Source of the DNA: an uncultured Bacteroidota bacterium
GTDB lineage: Bacteria > Bacteroidota > Bacteroidia > NS11-12g > UBA955
Direction: 5' to 3'
NCBI GenBank assembly: GCA_903953615.1
Contig: CAJBKH010000396.1
Span: 1-8,892, forward strand
DNA: 8,892 bases
In this document: piece after piece, positions 7,039 to 8,892 of the stretch
Position numbering within the stretch: position 1 is the stretch's first letter
Layout of the letters: each line of letters begins with the position of its first letter
The notes under the pieces: generated by a model
The model's database searches: none
The model's input: only the letters and a program-made list of their open reading frames with translations
What the model was told of the DNA's origin: nothing
Position numbers and translations under genes: made by a program

Positions 7039-8595
7039 TTAGAACCAACCATTCGATTTTTTACGTGTGCCCGATTTAATACCAAGAACACCTAATAAAC
7101 CACGTGCCACTTCGCGTATCACAATTTTTGTAACACTGTTATTCAAAACTTTTTCGACGGTGGAAGGTTCGTTACTGGCTTTCTTTTCTTCTTTTGCTTC
7201 GGCCTTGGCTTCGGCTTCTTCTTTCGCAGCTTGTTCGTGCGCCTCAAGCTTTTTGGTCAATATTTCGAAGGCCGATTCACGGTCCATTTCTTCGTTGTAG
7301 ATGCGCACCAATTGAGACTGACTTACCAATGCATCCATTTCGGCAGGACTGATAATGTCCATTCTACTTTGTGGTGCAGTAAGATAAGTGTGCACGAGTG
7401 GAGTAGGAATGCCTTTTTCGTTAAGCACAGTTACCAGTGCTTCGCCAATACCCAATGCAGTTAATAAATCGGATGTTTTATAAAAATCGGAAGGCGGAAA
7501 ATTTTCTGCAACTGTTTTAATGGCTTTCCTATCCTTTTCAGTAAATGCTCTTAATGCGTGTTGCATTTTCATACCCAATTGTCCAAGCACATCTTCTGGC
7601 ACATCGGTTGGATCTTGGGTGATAAAGAACAAGCCAATACCTTTCGAACGAATGAGTTTAACAATGGTGGTAATTTGATCTAACAATGCTTTCGATGCTT
7701 CATTAAAAATTAAATGGGCCTCATCAATAAAGATACACAATTGTGGTTTGTCCATATCGCCACGTTCAGGGAAAGTAGCGTATATCTCGGCCAATAAACA
7801 CAACATGAATGTAGAGAATAATTTGGGTTTACTTTGCAAATCGGCCAAACGCAAAATATTGCAATATCCATTGCCATTGCTGTCTCTGCGCAATAAATCA
7901 TTGACATCGAAACTGCGTTCTCCAAAAAACACATCAGCGCCTTGTTGTTCTATTTCTAATAAGTTGCGGAGTATAGCACCTACCGAAGCGGAACTTACCA
8001 ATCCGTAATTTTTTTCAACCTCGTCTTTGCCTTTATCTGTTTGTATGTATTGGCAAATTTTTCTTAAATCTTTAATGTCCAACAAAGGCAATTTATTGTC
8101 ATCGCAGTATTTAAATATTAAACTCAATACACCACTTTGGGTATCGTTTATTTCTAAAATTTTAGAGAGCAATACAGGGCCGAATTCAGAAATGGTAGCC
8201 CTCAAACGCACGCCTTTTTCGCCCGAAATGGAAAGCAATTCAGTAGGAAAACCTTTGGCTTGCCATGGTAAGCCAATTTTAGCATGGCGTTCTTCAATTT
8301 TAGGATTACTGCTGCCCGCTTGACTGATACCACTCAAGTCACCTTTGATATCCATTAACAAAGTTGGCACCCCATGTGAAGATAATTTCTCTGCAATGTT
8401 CTGTAAGGTTTTGGTTTTGCCAGTACCAGTGGCACCAGCAATTAAACCATGTCGGTTAAAGGTTTTCAATGGAATTCTAACCAAAGTGTTCTCAAGAATT
8501 TCTTCACCCAATTTGGCGGTACCCAAAACAATACTGTCGCCTGTAAAATTGAAGGCAGAATCTACCAGTGTTTTTAAATCTTCTTTTGTTGGCAT
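7039..8595 (-). CDS. HerA-like P-loop ATPase of the DUF853/YjgR family
   Basis: A RecA-fold ATPase related to the HerA/FtsK DNA translocases. In the 518-residue protein from ATG 8595, Walker A is GATGTGKT (54-61), Walker B is LCIFIDEAH (D291, E292), and a sensor glutamine sits in FFITQDPTDVP (Q327). The region LLMDIKGDLSGISQ (79-92) and the tail motif REVARGLLG are typical of the YjgR type; E. coli YjgR is of similar size (about 500 residues). Between them lies a charged, low-complexity Glu/Ala/Lys stretch (LEAHEQAAKEEAEAKAEAKE) likely to form a coiled coil. The frame is open to 8667, but ATG 8595 fits the family start (PTKEDLKTLVDSAFNFTGDS) and lies just after a good promoter, whereas the longer version would begin upstream of it. 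The biological role of DUF853 proteins is unknown. No NurA-like nuclease or SIR2/DUF4297 partner is adjacent, so an end-resection or antiphage role is not supported. Confidence 0.93.
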   Translation of the reverse strand: MPTKEDLKTLVDSAFNFTGDSIVLGTAKLGEEILENTLVRIPLKTFNRHGLIAGATGTGKTKTLQNIAEKLSSHGVPTLLMDIKGDLSGISQAGSSNPKIEERHAKIGLPWQAKGFPTELLSISGEKGVRLRATISEFGPVLLSKILEINDTQSGVLSLIFKYCDDNKLPLLDIKDLRKICQYIQTDKGKDEVEKNYGLVSSASVGAILRNLLEIEQQGADVFFGERSFDVNDLLRRDSNGNGYCNILRLADLQSKPKLFSTFMLCLLAEIYATFPERGDMDKPQLCIFIDEAHLIFNEASKALLDQITTIVKLIRSKGIGLFFITQDPTDVPEDVLGQLGMKMQHALRAFTEKDRKAIKTVAENFPPSDFYKTSDLLTALGIGEALVTVLNEKGIPTPLVHTYLTAPQSRMDIISPAEMDALVSQSQLVRIYNEEMDRESAFEILTKKLEAHEQAAKEEAEAKAEAKEEKKASNEPSTVEKVLNNSVTKIVIREVARGLLGVLGIKSGTRKKSNGWF

Positions 8596-8612
8596 GCTTG
8601 TAATTATTGTTG

Positions 8613-8644
8613 CGAAATTAACAGAATTAGCGCTGATATTCAAA
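8613..8644 (-). promoter_or_regulatory. Bacteroidota-type promoter for the ATPase operon
   Basis: On the minus strand TTTG (8644-8641) is followed after 20 bases by TAATTTCG (8620-8613), matching the -33 TTTG and -7 TAnnTTTG consensus with one mismatch and normal spacing. Transcription would begin near 8609, about 14 bases before ATG 8595. This supports that start over the outer codon at 8667 and probably drives all three leftward genes. Confidence 0.55.
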
Positions 8645-8705
8645 TGCATTCTGAACGAGATATTCACCCGTTTTGAAGAGCAAAAATTTAAATAGGAAGG
8701 TTTTG

Positions 8706-8731
8706 AAAAACATACCAGATGGTATGTTTTT
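8706..8731. promoter_or_regulatory. perfect 12-bp-arm palindrome, operator or bidirectional hairpin
   Basis: AAAAACATACCA (8706-8717), a GA centre, and TGGTATGTTTTT (8720-8731) form a perfect inverted repeat between two divergent genes. As RNA it would be an 11-bp stem with an AGAT loop and A/U-rich base on either strand, the shape of an intrinsic terminator. However, no gene ends into it within the window. The ACATACC/GGTATGT half-sites resemble operators of TetR-type repressors, but no regulator gene is visible. It lies about 60 bp upstream of the ATPase -33 box and about 75 bp upstream of the rightward -7 box. Confidence 0.5.
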
Positions 8732-8733
8732 GT

Positions 8734-8741
8734 GGGCGCCC
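8734..8741. repeat. GC-only 8-bp palindrome
   Basis: GGGCGCCC stands out in strongly AT-rich intergenic DNA and follows the larger palindrome after two bases. It may extend a bound site or be coincidental. Confidence 0.2.
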
Positions 8742-8806
8742 TTGACTTTTATAGGCCATTGATTTTTATTAATAGTCTTATACAACCTATCCTCCTCCAA
8801 ATGACT

Positions 8807-8814
8807 TACCTTTG
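8807..8814 (+). promoter_or_regulatory. -7 box abutting the start of the rightward gene
   Basis: TACCTTTG matches TAnnTTTG fully and ends three bases before ATG 8818, so transcription would start at or within a few bases of the start codon, giving a leaderless or nearly leaderless message. No TTG is seen about 20 bases upstream, so support is partial. Confidence 0.4.
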
Positions 8815-8817
8815 ACT

Positions 8818-8892
8818 ATGAAAAATTTAGTGGGGAAATGGACGGAGACAAGCTCTGGTGAAATGCTGGAGATTAGGGAAGCAAAAGATCAA
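8818..8892 (+). CDS. start of an unrecognised gene, cut by the window end
   Basis: Twenty-five codons from ATG 8818 run open to the last base, giving a peptide that begins MKNLVGKWTETSSGEMLEIR. There is no signal peptide or membrane segment in this part. An in-frame stop (TAG 8773) with no ATG or GTG after it makes 8818 the likeliest start, and a full -7 box lies just upstream. The GKWTE..G..LEI pattern looks beta-rich, as at the start of lipocalin-like proteins, but 25 residues are too few to assign a family. It diverges from the ATPase operon across 222 bp. Confidence 0.55.
   Translation, partial: MKNLVGKWTETSSGEMLEIREAKDQ

Noticed and set aside
7039..8595. HerA-like ATPase as part of an antiphage or DNA end-resection system
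   Set aside because: The motifs are those of the YjgR/DUF853 branch, and no NurA, SIR2, DUF4297 or other nuclease-like gene is adjacent. The two downstream proteins show no catalytic motif.
8596..8667. Longer ATPase start adding 24 residues
   Set aside because: It lies on top of the well-spaced -33/-7 pair (8644-8613), and the added residues are not like the family.
7067..8695. Several open frames of 65-116 codons on the + strand opposite the ATPase and the 151-aa gene
   Set aside because: They are antisense shadows of a clearly coding strand, with no recognisable domains or start signals.

Overview
The window looks like a stretch of ordinary chromosome from a member of the Bacteroidota. 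The clues are low-GC DNA, start codons mostly without Shine-Dalgarno sequences, matches to the Bacteroidota -7 promoter box TAnnTTTG, a TonB-dependent receptor with an N-terminal carboxypeptidase-regulatory-like domain, and a very long TamB-type protein. I cannot name the genus.

Layout from left to right. (1) Positions 1-666 (-) hold the N-terminal part of a TonB-dependent outer-membrane receptor: signal peptide, regulatory-like beta domain and plug. It stops at the window edge in the middle of the conserved YGGRLSS motif and lacks the whole barrel. (2) Positions 667-806 are non-coding, with one weak AT-rich hairpin. (3) Positions 807-1823 (-) are tsaD, for the tRNA t6A37 threonylcarbamoyltransferase, complete and with all key motifs. 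(4) Diverging from it, 1880-6304 (+) encodes a 1474-residue TamB/AsmA-like protein for envelope biogenesis. The 56-bp gap and the first codons of tamB carry promoter-like boxes on both strands. (5) Tail to tail with tamB, separated by one base, is a leftward cluster. Reading its direction it contains a DUF853/YjgR HerA-like ATPase (8595 to 7039), an unrecognised 151-residue helical protein (7020 to 6565), and an overlooked 51-residue single-span membrane protein (6461 to 6306). A 10-bp inverted repeat lies between the last two. (6) Positions 8596-8817 are a divergent intergenic region with a good promoter for the ATPase, a perfect 12-bp-arm palindrome, and a -7 box abutting the start of the next gene. 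(7) The first 25 codons of an unrecognised rightward gene begin at 8818 and run off the window.

The genes do not form one pathway. tsaD is translation housekeeping, tamB and the receptor belong to the outer envelope, and the ATPase cluster has no known role. I found no CRISPR array, RNA gene, insertion sequence, phage module or recognisable defence system. The points most worth following are the cluster of G:C-to-T:A differences that ends the receptor fragment, the ATPase/151-aa/51-aa cassette, and the palindrome at 8706-8731.
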